Shown piece by piece: positions 36,593 through 47,825 of a DNA stretch of 64,000 nt. This DNA is from Streptosporangiales bacterium (GTDB taxonomy: Bacteria > Actinomycetota > Actinomycetes > Streptosporangiales > WHST01): assembly GCA_009379825.1 (NCBI GenBank), contig WHTA01000001.1, positions 174,026-238,025 of the forward strand. The letters run 5' to 3'. Below the pieces are notes generated by a model. It was not told the origin of the DNA. It was given only the letters and a program-made list of their open reading frames with translations, and ran no database searches. The translations under genes and the position numbers were made by a program. The first letter of the stretch is position 1. Each line of letters begins with the position of its first letter.

Positions 36593-37717
36593 TCAGCTGT
36601 TCCGCTTGTACTCGTTCTTGAACCGCTGGAACTCCTGCGGATCATCGGTGAACTTCGTCTCACCCGTCTTCGGGTTCGTGGTAACGAAGTACAGCCAGTT
36701 GCCCGGCGTCGGGTTCAGCGCGGCCTTCAGCGCCGCCTTGCCCGGGCTGTCGATCGGCCCTGGTGGCAGGCCCTTGTACTTGTACGTGTTGTACGGGGAC
36801 TTCACCTTCAGGTCCTCGTAGGTGACCTTCAGGTGGTTGCGGCCGAGCGCGTAGGTCACCGTGCTGTCGAACTGCAGCTTCATGCCCTCGTCGACCCGGT
36901 TGTAGACGACGCGGGACACCTTGCCGAAGTCCTTCTCCTTGCCTTCCGCCTCCAACAGGCTGGCCAGCGTCACCACCTGGTGGATGGTCAGCCCGCGCTT
37001 CTTCGCCTGCTCCTTGAGCTCCAGGTTGAGCTCCTCCTGCTTGTAACGCTGCACCATGGTGCGCAGGATCGAGGTCGCCGTGGCGTTCGGCGGGAACAGG
37101 TAGGTGGCGGGGAACAGGTATCCCTCGATCTTGTCGTTCGCCGACGGTGGCAAGCCGAGCTTGTCCGGCTGTTTCGCCGCCGCGTGGAACTTCGACAGCG
37201 GGATGTCGGTCTTCTTGGCGAGCAGCTCGCCGACCTTACTCGCCCGCATGCCCTCGGGGATGGTGATCTGCCACTGCACCTTCGCGGACGGGTCGAGCAA
37301 CCGGTTCAGCGCCAGCTTCGCCGCCATCCGTTTGCGCAGCTGGTAGTGGCCGGGCTGCACCTTGTACGAGTCGGGGTTCTCGTTCGCCGCTTCCTCGAAC
37401 GCCTTGGCGCTCTTCACCACCCCGCGCTTCTCCAGCTTCATGCCCACCGAGCCGAGCGACTCCTGCTCCTGGACCTGCACCATCACCCTGCCGGTGCCCC
37501 TGCCCTTGTAGTCGGGCACCACGGTCAGCTTCTGGTAGACCTGGTAGCCGCCCCACACCGTGCCGCCGAGGATCACGACCACCACCAGGAAGGCGACGGT
37601 TGCTGCGATCCGCGCCCGGCGGCGCCGGCGGCGCTCCTTACGCCGGCGACGTGCGAGTCGCCGGCTGTGTGGCCGGACTTCTTCTTCCGAGCTGAAGCCG
37701 AGGTCGAGGTTGTTCAT
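36593..37717 (-). CDS. mltG: Endolytic transglycosylase MltG
   Basis: MltG cuts nascent glycan strands at the membrane and helps set peptidoglycan chain length. The 374 residues have a strongly basic cytoplasmic N-terminus (about 18-36), one transmembrane helix (about 38-60) and the YceG domain. The catalytic Glu lies in TLASLLEAEGK, and QFDSTVTYALG follows. ATG 37717 overlaps the ruvX stop (ATGA). Confidence 0.95.
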   Translation of the reverse strand: MNNLDLGFSSEEEVRPHSRRLARRRRKERRRRRRARIAATVAFLVVVVILGGTVWGGYQVYQKLTVVPDYKGRGTGRVMVQVQEQESLGSVGMKLEKRGVVKSAKAFEEAANENPDSYKVQPGHYQLRKRMAAKLALNRLLDPSAKVQWQITIPEGMRASKVGELLAKKTDIPLSKFHAAAKQPDKLGLPPSANDKIEGYLFPATYLFPPNATATSILRTMVQRYKQEELNLELKEQAKKRGLTIHQVVTLASLLEAEGKEKDFGKVSRVVYNRVDEGMKLQFDSTVTYALGRNHLKVTYEDLKVKSPYNTYKYKGLPPGPIDSPGKAALKAALNPTPGNWLYFVTTNPKTGETKFTDDPQEFQRFKNEYKRNS

Positions 37718-38190
37718 CCATCTCCAGGCACGATCTGGCCGGGCGGCTCCCCGACTCGCCGCTCAGCGTCGAGTGCACTCTGCAAGATGACGACTGCCGC
37801 CATCCGGTCAACAACCTTACGACGAGAACGCCCGTCGACCCCAGCGGCACGCAACCCGTGCTCGGCGGTCACGGTACTCAACCGTTCGTCTACGAGGCGC
37901 ACAGGCACGGGCGCGATCTGGCGTGCCAACGCGTTCGCGTACTCCCTCGCGGCCGCCGCGGCCGGCCCTTCCCTGCCGGACAGCGACAGCGGGAGGCCGA
38001 CCACCACCTCGATCGCCGCGCGCTCGTCCACCAGCCGGGCCAGCGCCTGCTCGTCGCCGCGGCCGCGGTCCAGCGTCGCCACCGGGCTCGCCAACACGCC
38101 CGCAGGGTCGCAGCTCGCCACACCGACCCGCACCGAGCCGACGTCGACGCCGAGCCGGGCGCCGCGCCGCAACGTCGTCGCGCCGCTCAC
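37714..38190 (-). CDS. ruvX: Putative pre-16S rRNA nuclease / Holliday-junction resolvase-like RuvX (YqgF)
   Basis: The 158 residues form an RNase H-like fold. Catalytic acids are in [12 protein letters not shown] (residues 14-25), RLVDERLST and [11 protein letters not shown]. The family is implicated in 16S rRNA 5' maturation. The start overlaps the alaS stop and the stop overlaps the mltG start, so the three genes are coupled. Confidence 0.94.
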   Translation of the reverse strand: MSGATTLRRGARLGVDVGSVRVGVASCDPAGVLASPVATLDRGRGDEQALARLVDERAAIEVVVGLPLSLSGREGPAAAAAREYANALARQIAPVPVRLVDERLSTVTAEHGLRAAGVDGRSRRKVVDRMAAVVILQSALDAERRVGEPPGQIVPGDG

Positions 38191-40862
38191 TGGCCGCCGG
38201 CTCGCTCTCGCACCAGCGCTGCCACTGCCTGCAGCGCGTCGGTCACGGCCTCCGGCCGGCTGCCGCCGCCCTGCGCGATGTCGTCCTTGCCGCCACCGCC
38301 GCCGCCGAGCGCGTTCGCGCCGACACCGACCAGCTCGCCGGCGCGCAGCCCACGCTCCCGGCCGGCATCGGTGACCGCGACGACCAGCACCGGGCGTTCC
38401 TCGTTGACCGCCGCCACCGCGGCGACCGCCGGACGACTGCCGAACCGCCGGCGCAGGTCCGTCACCAACTTGCGCAGGTCGTCACCGGTGGTGCCGTCGG
38501 GCGCACGATGCGTCACGAGTGCCACGCCCGCCACGTCCGCCGCGGAGTCCGCCAGCTCGCCGGCCTGGTCGAGCAGCTGCGCCGCACGCAGCCGGGCGAT
38601 CTCCTTCTCCGCGTCACGCAGCCGGGTCATGGTCTGCGCGACCCGGTCCGGCAGGTCCGCGCGCGGCGCCTTCAGCAGGTCCGCCAGCTGCGAGACCAGC
38701 AGGCTCTCCCTGCTGAGGTAGTTCATCGCGTCGGTGCCGACGAGCGCCTCGACGCGGCGCACCCCGGACCCGATGGACGACTCCCCCAGCAGCTTCACCA
38801 CGCCGAGCAGCGAGGTGTGCTCGGTGTGCGTGCCGCCGCAGAGCTCGAGCGACCAGTCACCGCCGACGGAGACGACGCGCACCTCGTCGCTGTACTTCTG
38901 CCCGAACAGCGCCATCGCGCCCATCCCGAGCGCCTCGTCCTTCGGCATCACCGCCGCCTGGACCTCGAGGTTCTCCACGACCAGGTTGTTGATCCTGTCC
39001 TCGGCGTCCTGCACGGCGTTCGCCGCGAGCGACGTCTGCGACGTGAAGTCGAAGCGCAGCCGGCCGGGCGCGTTCTCCGAGCCGGCCTGGGTCGCTGTCT
39101 CGCCGAGGATCTCGCGTACCGCCTTGTGCACCATGTGCGTCGCCGTGTGTGACCGGGCGATCGACCGCCGCCTGGTCAGGTCGATCTCGCCGAGCGCGGT
39201 GTCGCCGACACGCAGCTCACCCTCGAGGACCTTGCCGCGGTGCACGATCAGCCCCGCGACCGGGGACTGGACGTCCGCCACGTCCACCGTGGCGGTGTCC
39301 GTGCGCACCCGGCCGTGGTCGGCGAGCTGACCGCCGCTCTCCGCGTAGAACGGGGTGCGGTCGAGCACCACCTCGACCTGGCTGCCGGGGCCGGCGACGT
39401 ACACCGACTCGCCGTCGACGAGCAGGCCGAGCACCTTCGCCTCGGCCGACCAGTCGGTGTAGCCGAGGAACTCGCTCCTGCCCGCCGTGCCGAGCAGCCG
39501 CGAGTACACGGACATGTCGACGTGGCCGGTCTTCTTCGCCTGCGAGTCCGCCTTCGCCCGCTGCCGCTGCTCGTCCATCAGCGTCGCGAAGCCCGCCTCG
39601 TCGACGCTCAGGCCCTGCTCGGCCGCCATCTCCAGGGTGAGGTCGATGGGGAAGCCGTAGGTGTCGTGCAGCTGGAACGCCTCCGCACCGGCCAGCTGGG
39701 TACGCCCGGCGCGCTTGGTCTGGCCGACCGCTTGCTCGAAGATCTGGGTCCCGGTGCGCAGCGTCTCGCGGAACGCCTCTTCCTCGTTGTAGACGACCTG
39801 CGACACCCGCTGCCAGTCGCGGTCGAGCTCCGGGTACGTCTCCTGCATCTGCGCCTTGGACAGCGGCAGCAGCTCCGGCATGGTCGGCTCGTCCACACCG
39901 AGCAGCCGCATCGCTCGTACGGCGCGGCGCAGGATGCGCCGCAGCACGTACCCGCGGCCCTCGTTGCCCGGCACCACGCCGTCACCGACGATCATCAACG
40001 CGGTGCGGACGTGGTCGGCGACCACCCGCAGCCGCACGTCGTCCTCGTGGTCCGCGCCGTAGCGCCTGCTCGCCAGGTCCGCCGCCCGGTCGAGCACCGG
40101 CCGCACCTGGTCAGTCTCGTACAGGTTCTCGACGCCCTGCAGGATGTACGCGACCCGCTCCAGACCCATCCCGGTGTCGATGTTCTTCGCCGGCAGCTCG
40201 CCGAGGATCGGGTAGTCCTCCTTGCCGGTGCCCTCGCCGCGGATGTTCTGCATGAAGACGAGGTTCCACAGCTCCATGTAGCGGTCCTCGTCGACCTCGG
40301 GGCCGCCGTCGGGGCCGTACTCGGGGCCGCGGTCGTAGAAGATCTCGCTGCACGGGCCACAGGGGCCGGGCACGCCCATCGACCAGTAGTTGTCCGCCAT
40401 GCCGCGGCGCTGGATCCGCTCCTCGGGCAGGCCGGTGACCCGCCGCCAGATCTCGGCCGCCTGGTCGTCGTCGTGGTAGACGGTCGGCCACAGCCGGCTC
40501 TCCTCGAAGCCGTACCCACCCTCGGACTGCGGCTTCGTGACCAGCTCCCAGGCGAACTGGATCGCCTCTTCCTTGAAGTAGTCGCCGAACGAGAAGTTGC
40601 CGTTCATCTGGAAGAACGACGCGTGCCGCGTGGTCTTGCCGACCTCGTCGATGTCCAGCGTGCGCACGCACTTCTGCACCGACACCGCGCGCGCGTACGG
40701 AGGTTGCTCGTCGCCGAGGAAGTAGGGCTTGAACGGCACCATGCCGGCGTTCACGAACAGCAGCGTCGGATCGTCGAACGGGAGAGCGGCCGAGGGCACG
40801 ACCGTATGACCGCGCTCCTCGAAGAAGCGCACGAACCTTCGTGCGATCTCTGCCGTCCGCAT
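38187..40862 (-). CDS. alaS: Alanyl-tRNA synthetase
   Basis: This enzyme charges tRNA-Ala. The 891 residues contain class II motif sequences in the aminoacylation domain ([20 protein letters not shown]), the editing-domain zinc motifs ([12 protein letters not shown] and [10 protein letters not shown]) and the C-terminal DHHA1-type domain rich in glycine ([12 protein letters not shown]). Length is normal. The start ATG 40862 is six bases after the preceding gene. Confidence 0.97.
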   Translation of the reverse strand: MRTAEIARRFVRFFEERGHTVVPSAALPFDDPTLLFVNAGMVPFKPYFLGDEQPPYARAVSVQKCVRTLDIDEVGKTTRHASFFQMNGNFSFGDYFKEEAIQFAWELVTKPQSEGGYGFEESRLWPTVYHDDDQAAEIWRRVTGLPEERIQRRGMADNYWSMGVPGPCGPCSEIFYDRGPEYGPDGGPEVDEDRYMELWNLVFMQNIRGEGTGKEDYPILGELPAKNIDTGMGLERVAYILQGVENLYETDQVRPVLDRAADLASRRYGADHEDDVRLRVVADHVRTALMIVGDGVVPGNEGRGYVLRRILRRAVRAMRLLGVDEPTMPELLPLSKAQMQETYPELDRDWQRVSQVVYNEEEAFRETLRTGTQIFEQAVGQTKRAGRTQLAGAEAFQLHDTYGFPIDLTLEMAAEQGLSVDEAGFATLMDEQRQRAKADSQAKKTGHVDMSVYSRLLGTAGRSEFLGYTDWSAEAKVLGLLVDGESVYVAGPGSQVEVVLDRTPFYAESGGQLADHGRVRTDTATVDVADVQSPVAGLIVHRGKVLEGELRVGDTALGEIDLTRRRSIARSHTATHMVHKAVREILGETATQAGSENAPGRLRFDFTSQTSLAANAVQDAEDRINNLVVENLEVQAAVMPKDEALGMGAMALFGQKYSDEVRVVSVGGDWSLELCGGTHTEHTSLLGVVKLLGESSIGSGVRRVEALVGTDAMNYLSRESLLVSQLADLLKAPRADLPDRVAQTMTRLRDAEKEIARLRAAQLLDQAGELADSAADVAGVALVTHRAPDGTTGDDLRKLVTDLRRRFGSRPAVAAVAAVNEERPVLVVAVTDAGRERGLRAGELVGVGANALGGGGGGKDDIAQGGGSRPEAVTDALQAVAALVRERAGGQ

Positions 40863-40868
40863 CGCTGT

Positions 40869-41159
40869 CTACCTCTCGCTGTCGTTGTCGGTGACCGCTC
40901 CCGCCGCGGTCAACGCCCGTCGTTCCCTACCAGCATCGACGACCGCGCCGGCCTGCGACGAACCGATTTCCCTGCGGCCCTCGTACGCCTCCAGCTCGGC
41001 CGCGATCTCCCGCACCGCGAAGGCAAGGGTCACCGCCTCGAACGCGGCGCGCTGCCAGGTCGCGCGGCGCTGTCTGCGCCGCCGCCGGCGGCCGAGTCGC
41101 CGCGTGGCGACGACGCCGAGCACGAAACCGACGGCGACATACCTGCTCGGCCGGTTCAT
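40869..41159 (-). CDS. DUF6167-like small membrane protein
   Basis: The 96-residue protein has a short N-terminal hydrophobic stretch (YVAVGFVLGVVATRRLG), a run of arginines, then a charged helix. A small protein of this type, often with a DUF948 partner, commonly precedes alaS in actinobacteria; the DUF948 gene is not visible here. Function unknown. Confidence 0.75.
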   Translation of the reverse strand: MNRPSRYVAVGFVLGVVATRRLGRRRRRRQRRATWQRAAFEAVTLAFAVREIAAELEAYEGRREIGSSQAGAVVDAGRERRALTAAGAVTDNDSER

Positions 41160-41261
41160 CGGTCCCTCCGTGATGAGTGCCCAGGAAGCTCCCGACCCTA
41201 CCGCCGCCGGTGCGGGTCACGGCCGCCGGCCGGGACGCCGTACGGAACGGTGCGTCGGGTG

Positions 41262-42641
41262 CTACCGGTCCCCCGCATCGTCGGCCGCGGGTTCCCGGGA
41301 CGCCGGCTGCCCGCGGAGGATGCCGCGGATGCGGTCGAGCACGTCCCCGTAATGGCGCTCCGCACCATGCGTGGTCGGCTGGTAGTACTGCCTGTCCACT
41401 ACCGTATCCGGCGCGTACTGCTGCTCGACGACGCCACCCGGGTGGTCGTGCGGATAGCGGTAGCCGGTGCCGTGCCCGAGCTTCTTCGCGCCCTGGTAGT
41501 GCGCGTCGCGCAGGTGCGTGGGTACGAGGCCGGCCTTGCCCTGCCGGACGTCCGCCATCGCCTCGCCGATCGCCTTGGTGACCGCGTTGGACTTGGGCGC
41601 GAGCGCCAGGTGTACGACGGCGTGCGCAAGCGTCAGCGACGCCTCGGGGAAGCCGATCATGGCCACCGCGTCCGCCGCCGCGACCGCCGTCGGCAGCGCC
41701 GTCGGGTCGGCCATCCCGACGTCCTCGCTGGCCAGGATCACCAGCCGCCTGGCGATGAACCGCGGGTCCTCCCCCGCCTCGATCATCCTGGCCAGGTAGT
41801 GCAGCGCGGCGTCCACGTCGCTGCCCCGCAGGCTCTTGATCAGCGCGCTCGCGACGTCGTAGTGCTGGTCGCCGTCGCGGTCGTACCGCACGGCCGCCCG
41901 GTCGACCGCCTGGGCGAGCACGTCGAGCGGCACCTCCGTCATGCCGCGGCTGGTCGCCGCTCCGGCCGCCGCCTCCAGGTAGGTCAGCACCCGGCGCGCG
42001 TCGCCGCCGGCCAGCCGCACCAGCTGGTCCTCGGTCTCCGGCGGCAGGGTGACGTCGCCGCCGAGGCCCCGCGGCTCGGTGAGCGCCCGGTGGACGACAG
42101 TGCGGACATCGTCGCCGCTGAGCGGCTCGAGCGACAGCAGCAGCGACCGGGACAGCAACGGGCTGACCACGGAGAAGAACGGGTTCTCCGTGGTCGCGCC
42201 GATGAAGGTCACCCAGCGGTTCTCCACCGACGGCAGGAGGGCATCCTGCTGCGTCTTGTTGAACCTGTGCACCTCGTCGACGAACAGCACCGTCTGGCGG
42301 CCGGTGAGGCCCATCTCGCGCCTGGCCTCCTCGACCACGGCACGGACGTCCTTCACCCCGGCCGTCACCGCGGACAGCTCGACGAACTTCCGCTTCGTCG
42401 CCAGCGAGACCACGTACGCCAGCGTCGTCTTGCCGGTGCCCGGCGGCCCCCACAGCAGCAGCGACATCGGCTGGTCGCCCTCGACAAGCCGGCGCAGCGG
42501 CGTGCCGGGACCGAGCAGGTGCTGCTGGCCGACCACGTCCTCCAGCGACCGCGGCCGCATCCGCACCGCGAGCGGCGCGTTCGACCCCTCGGCCTGCTCC
42601 CGCGCCTCCTCGAACAGGCTGTCTTGCCCGGACTCCGTCAC
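41262..42641 (-). CDS. rarA: Replication-associated recombination protein A (RarA/MgsA)
   Basis: RarA is an AAA+ ATPase related to clamp loaders and acts at stalled replication forks. The 459 residues have [15 protein letters not shown] near the N-terminus, Walker A GPPGTGKT, Walker [13 protein letters not shown], sensor GATTENPFF, and the C-terminal MgsA tetramer domain. GTG 42641 ([12 protein letters not shown]) is chosen because SLF-containing N-termini occur in homologues; a longer in-frame start lacks similarity. Confidence 0.94.
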   Translation of the reverse strand: MTESGQDSLFEEAREQAEGSNAPLAVRMRPRSLEDVVGQQHLLGPGTPLRRLVEGDQPMSLLLWGPPGTGKTTLAYVVSLATKRKFVELSAVTAGVKDVRAVVEEARREMGLTGRQTVLFVDEVHRFNKTQQDALLPSVENRWVTFIGATTENPFFSVVSPLLSRSLLLSLEPLSGDDVRTVVHRALTEPRGLGGDVTLPPETEDQLVRLAGGDARRVLTYLEAAAGAATSRGMTEVPLDVLAQAVDRAAVRYDRDGDQHYDVASALIKSLRGSDVDAALHYLARMIEAGEDPRFIARRLVILASEDVGMADPTALPTAVAAADAVAMIGFPEASLTLAHAVVHLALAPKSNAVTKAIGEAMADVRQGKAGLVPTHLRDAHYQGAKKLGHGTGYRYPHDHPGGVVEQQYAPDTVVDRQYYQPTTHGAERHYGDVLDRIRGILRGQPASREPAADDAGDR

Positions 42642-42687
42642 GCGCTCACCGTAACGCGGTGCGCGGACACCGCCCGCGCCACCCGCG

Positions 42688-43347
42688 TCAGTCGCCGTGC
42701 TCGTGGTCGTGGCCGTCGTCGTGCTGGCTGGGCCTCGGCCGGGTGGACGACGGCGACGCCGTGTGTCCGTCGTGGCAGGTCGGTCGGTTGCCGCTCGGCG
42801 TCGACCGCGGCTCGCCCTGGCGGGCGTGCCCGCCGCCGCTGCCCCCGCCGTCCTCGTGGCCGTGCCCGTGGGTGAGGGCAGCCGCCGCCCCGGGCACCGC
42901 GAACGCCAACACGACCGTGGCCGTGCCTGCCAGCGCGACCCGGTAGCCACCGGTCGACAGGATGGCCAGCTGCTTGCGCGGGAGCAGGAACCAGGCGGCG
43001 GCGACCACCGCGACCGCCTCGAGCGCCATCGTCATGACGCCCGGCACGTCTACCGCCTCCGGCACACCGGCGTGCGGCCCGGCCGGTATCCCCCACACCC
43101 GGCTGACCGCCCAAAGCGCCATGAGCGCCGTGTTGAGCAGCAAGCCGACGGTGAGCACAGGTGACCGCGGGAAGAACACCACGGCCACTGCCCACAGCAT
43201 CTGGAGTGTGGCACTCGCCAGGAAGAACACCCCGGACAGCGGCCACTCGGCCCAGTGCACCGGGGCAACCGCGGCATGCACCAAGTCGGCGCCCGCGGAG
43301 GCATAGGCCACGACGGACGCGGTCAGTCCGGTATCGGTCCCTCGCAT
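42688..43347 (-). CDS. Membrane protein with His-rich C-terminus
   Basis: The 219 residues have about five hydrophobic helices to residue 165, followed by a hydrophilic tail rich in His, Asp and Gly (HGHGHEDGG, then [11 protein letters not shown] at the end). Such tails often bind Zn, Ni, Co or Cu. The family is not recognised. It lies after the DUF6153-like gene on the same strand, and both have exposed histidines. Confidence 0.75.
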   Translation of the reverse strand: MRGTDTGLTASVVAYASAGADLVHAAVAPVHWAEWPLSGVFFLASATLQMLWAVAVVFFPRSPVLTVGLLLNTALMALWAVSRVWGIPAGPHAGVPEAVDVPGVMTMALEAVAVVAAAWFLLPRKQLAILSTGGYRVALAGTATVVLAFAVPGAAAALTHGHGHEDGGGSGGGHARQGEPRSTPSGNRPTCHDGHTASPSSTRPRPSQHDDGHDHEHGD

Positions 43348-43444
43348 CGCAGAACCTCTAAACGCTCGTCGCCTCCGCGATCGGCGAAAGGCGAGTTGTC
43401 CTCGGACATCCGTGACAGCACTCGCCCGGGGCGAGTCGAGCGGA

Positions 43445-43840
43445 TCAGACCTGGATTACCTGCAGTGCACGGACGCCGTCGGGCGGTCTGGGTTCTCCGG
43501 CCGTCGCCGGCACGCTCACGACGTCTCCGGCGGCGGGCCCGCCACACCACCACGGCCCGGCCGCCGACACCACCGCGGCCACCTGCGGGCAGTCCAACCG
43601 GTACGGCGCCGGGTGACCGCAGTCCGACCGCTCAGGGGACGGGTGATCACTGTGGTGCAGCTGCGGGCCGCCGCCTGGCGCGGCGGTGTGCGAACGGTCC
43701 GTCGTGGCCGGACCGGCGGCATCAGCGGTGTGCAGGTGGCTGGCGCCGTGACCGAGCATCAGCATCGCCGTCGCCAGCACGCTGAGCACCGCGATGCTCG
43801 CGACCGCTACGACGCCGCGGGTCGATCTGGCTGGTCGCAT
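43445..43840 (-). CDS. DUF6153-like exported protein
   Basis: The 131-residue product starts with a membrane/signal segment (VVAVASIAVLSVLATAMLML), followed by GHGASHLH and a His/Pro-rich region with cysteines (CGHPAPYRLDCPQ) and PWWCGG. This resembles DUF6153 proteins, of unknown function, possibly metal-related. ATG 43840 is chosen over an upstream ATG because it gives a normal N-terminal signal. It is divergent from the MMPL gene. Confidence 0.65.
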   Translation of the reverse strand: MRPARSTRGVVAVASIAVLSVLATAMLMLGHGASHLHTADAAGPATTDRSHTAAPGGGPQLHHSDHPSPERSDCGHPAPYRLDCPQVAAVVSAAGPWWCGGPAAGDVVSVPATAGEPRPPDGVRALQVIQV

Positions 43841-43979
43841 CACGTGCCTTCGCTCATCGGAAGTGACGGACTCTAGGGAGCGGCTGCCGCATTGCCAAAC
43901 GGGGTACGTGCGCCTTGCTGCCGTCGATGACCGGGTCACTACGGACCGCCACGGCCCCCTTCGCGCCGGTGCCGCTGGA

Positions 43980-43985
43980 TACCGT
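43980..43985 (+). promoter_or_regulatory. Putative -10 element for a leaderless MMPL transcript
   Basis: TACCGT (TANNNT type) ends six bases before GTG 43992, the usual spacing for leaderless actinobacterial mRNAs. There is no Shine-Dalgarno sequence before the GTG. The -35 region is not clear. Confidence 0.35.
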
Positions 43986-43991
43986 ACGAGG

Positions 43992-46900
43992 GTGCTCGCC
44001 GCGCTCGGTCGGTTCTGTTACCGACACCACCGTTGGATCGCCGCCGCTTGGCTGGCACTCGTCGTCGTCGGCTTCGGGCTGGGTTCCCAGGTCTTCGACC
44101 GGCTGACGGACACCGAGTACGCCGCGCCTGGCAGCGACTCGGTAAGGGGCAGCGACCTGCTTGCGGACGTCGCCGACGTCGGCGAGCAGGTGGTGGTGCT
44201 CGTCGACGACCACGAGGTGGACGACCCGCAGCTGCGTGCGGCCGTGCAGGACGCGGCGGCCGAAGTCCGCGACCAGCGGCACGTGCTGTCCGCCGTCAGC
44301 TGGTACGACGCCCCGAACCCGACCATGCGCGCCGAGGACGGGCGGGCGTCGCTTGTCCTGGTGGAGATCGACGACGACCTCACCGCCGACGAGGAGGACG
44401 CCGCGCACCACGAGCTCGACCGGCGGATGCGGGCGATCCACGACGACGTGCCGGGCGCCGAGGTCCGGATCGGCGGGCAGAACGCGGTCTTCGACGACGT
44501 CTCCGCGCAGGTCGAGCACGACATCAGGCGCGGCGAGCTGATCGCGTTCCCGGCCACCTTCGTGCTGCTCGTCGTGATCTTCACCGGTCTGGTTGCCGCG
44601 TTCATGCCGCTGGCCGGCGCGATCGCGGCGATCGCTGCTGGCGCTGCTCGGTTTCAGCTACGTCGTCGGCATCGACTCCAACGCCATCTCCATCACCACG
44701 ATCATGGGCCTCGGCCTGTCCATCGACTACGCGTTGCTCGTGGTCAGCCGGTATCGCGAGGAACGCGGCAACGGGTTGCCCGGCGAGAACGCGGCCAGCC
44801 GCACGGTCGCCGCCGCGGGCCGCACCGTGTGCTTCTCCGCGCTCACCGTCGCGGCCGCGCTGAGCGGCCTGCTGGCGTTCAAGACGGAGATGTTCCACGC
44901 CTTCGCCATCGCGGGCATCAGCGTGATCGTGGTCGCCGGCGCCGCGGCGCTCACCCTCGTCCCCGCCCTGCTCGGCCTGGCCGGCCGCTGGGTGCGGGTC
45001 CCCACCAAGCCGCTGCCAGACGACGGCTTCTTCTCCCGGGTCGCGCGTGGCACGCAGCGGGTCGCGCCGCTCGTGGCCGTCGGCGTGGCCGCGCTGCTGC
45101 TGCTCGCGGGCACGCCGTTCCTCGGCGTCAAGTTCGGTGGCGTGGACGCGTCCACGCTGCCGAAGAGCGCGGAGAGCCGGCAGGTGGTGGAGGTGCAGGA
45201 GGACCGCTTCCCCGGCGGTGACGCCGACCCCGTGCAGGTCGTCGCCGAGGTCTCCCGGGCGACGATGGCCGACTACGGCGACGACGTGGTGGCCGACCTG
45301 CCAGGCGTCGACCGGGTCGAGGCGCGCGCGGTCGGCAACGGCGTCGCGGTGCTCGACGTGCACACCGAGGCGGCCACCGGGGACGAGACGGACGAGGAGG
45401 TCGGCGAGCGGGTGGTACGCGACATCCGCGACCACCCGGCGGACTTCACCAGCCACGTCACCGGCTCGGCCGCGTTGTTGGTGGACATGAAGAAGGAGAT
45501 CGGCGACCGGCTGCCCATCGGGCTGGGGATCATCGCGCTGACCACGTTCGTGCTGTTGTTCCTGATGACCGGTTCGCTGTTCATCCCGCTGAAGGCGATC
45601 GTCATGGACGTGCTCTCGCTCGGCGCCACCTTCGGCATGCTCGTGCTGGTGTTCCAGGAGGGTCACCTGTCCGGTCTGCTGAACTTCGACCCACCGGGCT
45701 CGCTCGACCTGTTCGTGCCGATCCTCGTGTTCGCGTTCGCGTTCGGGCTGTCCATGGACTACGAGGTCTTCCTGCTCTCCCGGATCAAGGAGGCGTACGA
45801 CGCGACCGGCGACAACCGGCGTGCGGTGCAGCTCGGGCTGCAGCGCAGCGGCCGGATCATCACGTCGGCGGCGCTGCTGATCATCGTGGTCTGTGCCGGC
45901 TTCGTCAGTGCCGACCTGGTGATGATCAAGCAGATGGGCCTGGCGATGTGCGTCGCGGTGGCCGTGGACGCCACCTTCGTGCGGTGCCTGCTGGTGCCGG
46001 CGACCATGTCGCTGCTCGGCCAGGCCAACTGGTGGGCGCCGCGCTGGCTGTTCCGGGTGCACCAGCGGCTCGGCCTGCACGAGCATCCCGCGACGCCCAC
46101 CGTGGCCGGGCCGCCGGCCCGCGATGGTGAGCCGGTCGCCGTCGGCGCGAGCAGGCAGCTGGTGCCGACGGCCGCGGGGCACGACGTGCCGCCGCAGGTC
46201 ATCACAGGCAACGGCGAAGGGCCGGTGCTGCTGTTCTGGCCGGCGCTCGGCGTGCCCGCCGGCTACTACGCGCGCTTCGGCGAGGCGCTCGCCAGGCACG
46301 GCGTCACCGTCGCGCTCGCCGACCTGCCCGGCCAGGGCGACTCCACCGTCGACGCGCGTTACGCCGACTACGGTTACGCCGAGCTCGTCGACACCGACCT
46401 GGCCGCGGCCGTCGCCGCGCTACGGGAACGGTTCCGCGGCCGCAGGCTCCTGGTCGGTGGGAACAGCATCGGCGGCCAGCTCGCCGTGCTCTACGCCGCG
46501 AAGCACCCGGGCGAGGTGGACGGCGTGGTGCTGGTGGCGGCCGGCACCGTGTACTTCGCCGGCTTCACCGCGGTGCAACGCCGGCTCGCGGTGCTCGGCT
46601 ACTCGCAGTTCGTCGCGGCGGTCAGCGCGGTCGCCGGGCACTGGCCTGGCGACCGGTTCGACTTCGGCGGCCGGCAGCCGGCGCGGCTGATGCGCGACTG
46701 GGCACGTAACGCGCGCAGCGGGCAGTACCGGCTCGGCGGCGTCGACTACGACCAGCTCTCATCGCCAGGGTCCGGGTGCCTGCGCTGGCCGTCTCCGTCG
46801 CCGGTGACCACCTGGCTCCCGCGGCGTCGATGGACCACCTCTGCGGCAAGCTGCGCAGCGCCAGGGTCGACCGCTGGCACTACGCGCCGGACGGCGTCGC

Positions 46901-47036
46901 ACCCGGCCACCTGAAATGGGCCCGTAACCCGGACGCGGTCGCCGCGCACGTCGCCGACTGGATCGCCGGCGTCGGACTGCACGAGCCGGTCGCGGTAACC
47001 GGTGCCAGCACTGCCGCTCCTTACCCGGCGAGCTAA
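43992..47036 (+). pseudogene. MMPL-family transporter fused to an alpha/beta hydrolase (two frameshifts)
   Basis: Residues 1 to about 700 form an RND-like MMPL exporter: a first helix, a periplasmic domain, helices with GLGLSIDYALLVVSRYREE, and a second repeat with GLSMDYEVFLLSRIKEAY. The frame then continues without a stop, through a linker of about 40 residues, into a hydrolase with FWPALGVPAGYY, nucleophile elbow GGNSIGGQ, and later AGDHLAP and GHLKWARNP for the acid and His. One shift lies near 44635 (inside the first membrane bundle), the other near 46765. Corrected length would be about 1,014 residues. A lipid or acyl substrate handled by both halves is plausible but inferred. Confidence 0.75.
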
Positions 47037-47045
47037 CCTGGAGCC

Positions 47046-47825
47046 GTGCCCCATCCCCTGTCTCCCACCGAGATCCTCGCTGCCAGCGGCGGCGACAGGT
47101 ACGTCCAGGCAGCCGTCGGCAACGGGACCGTCGGCGACGCCTGGGCCGCGGACGGCGCGCTCGTCTGGGTGAACGCCTCGCACGGCCGCACCCGGTTCAG
47201 CGGGGTCGGCCCGCCGGCGGCCGCCGCGCGGCTGCTCGCCCAGGTGCGTGACCAGGTGCCCGCGGCCACCCGCGCCTCGCTGCCGCGGGGCTGGCTGGCG
47301 CACCTGCCCACCACGGTCACCGCGACACCGCTGGCCGACTGGGACTGGCTGTGGACCACGACGCCGCCGCCGCAGCTGGCGGCCGAGGACCGCGCCCGCC
47401 GGCTCACCGTCGCCGACCTGCCGGCCGTCCGTACGTTGCTCGAGGAGAGCAGTCCGGGCACGTCCACCTGGCCGGGTGACGACGCCGCCGTGCGCTGGGC
47501 CGGCCTGGTGGCCGCCGACGGCAGCCTCGCCGCCTGCCTCGCCGACACCAGCCGCAGCGCCGCCGTCGGGCACATCTCGTCGGTCGCCACCGCGCACGCA
47601 CACCGCAGGAACGGGTACGGCGCGGCGCTCACCGCCTGGACCACCCGGGGCTTGCTCGCCGAGGGCAAGTCCGCTGTGACCCTCGGCATGTACGCCGACA
47701 ACGACGCCGCACGCGCGCTCTACCTGCGGCTCGGCTTCGCGTGCGACCACGCGTTCACCGCGGCCGAGCTGACCGGCGACCGTGCGCCGGCGGTCAGCGC
47801 TTCCGGCTGCGGTACGGGTACCTGA
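47046..47825 (+). CDS. GNAT-family N-acetyltransferase
   Basis: The 259 residues have a divergent N-terminal half and a C-terminal GNAT domain with the acetyl-CoA loop HAHRRNGYGAALT near residue 190 and MYADNDAARALYLRLGF. GTG 47046 is the start. The last 32 bases overlap the convergent DUF1707 gene. Substrate unknown. Confidence 0.88.
   Translation: MPHPLSPTEILAASGGDRYVQAAVGNGTVGDAWAADGALVWVNASHGRTRFSGVGPPAAAARLLAQVRDQVPAATRASLPRGWLAHLPTTVTATPLADWDWLWTTTPPPQLAAEDRARRLTVADLPAVRTLLEESSPGTSTWPGDDAAVRWAGLVAADGSLAACLADTSRSAAVGHISSVATAHAHRRNGYGAALTAWTTRGLLAEGKSAVTLGMYADNDAARALYLRLGFACDHAFTAAELTGDRAPAVSASGCGTGT

Noticed and set aside
39240..42875. Very long open frame (1,211 codons) on the plus strand
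   Set aside because: It is antisense to alaS and rarA; its product has the repetitive Arg/His/Val-rich composition of a shadow frame in GC-rich DNA.
44602..46299. 565-codon minus-strand frame
   Set aside because: Antisense to the MMPL transporter with no family resemblance.
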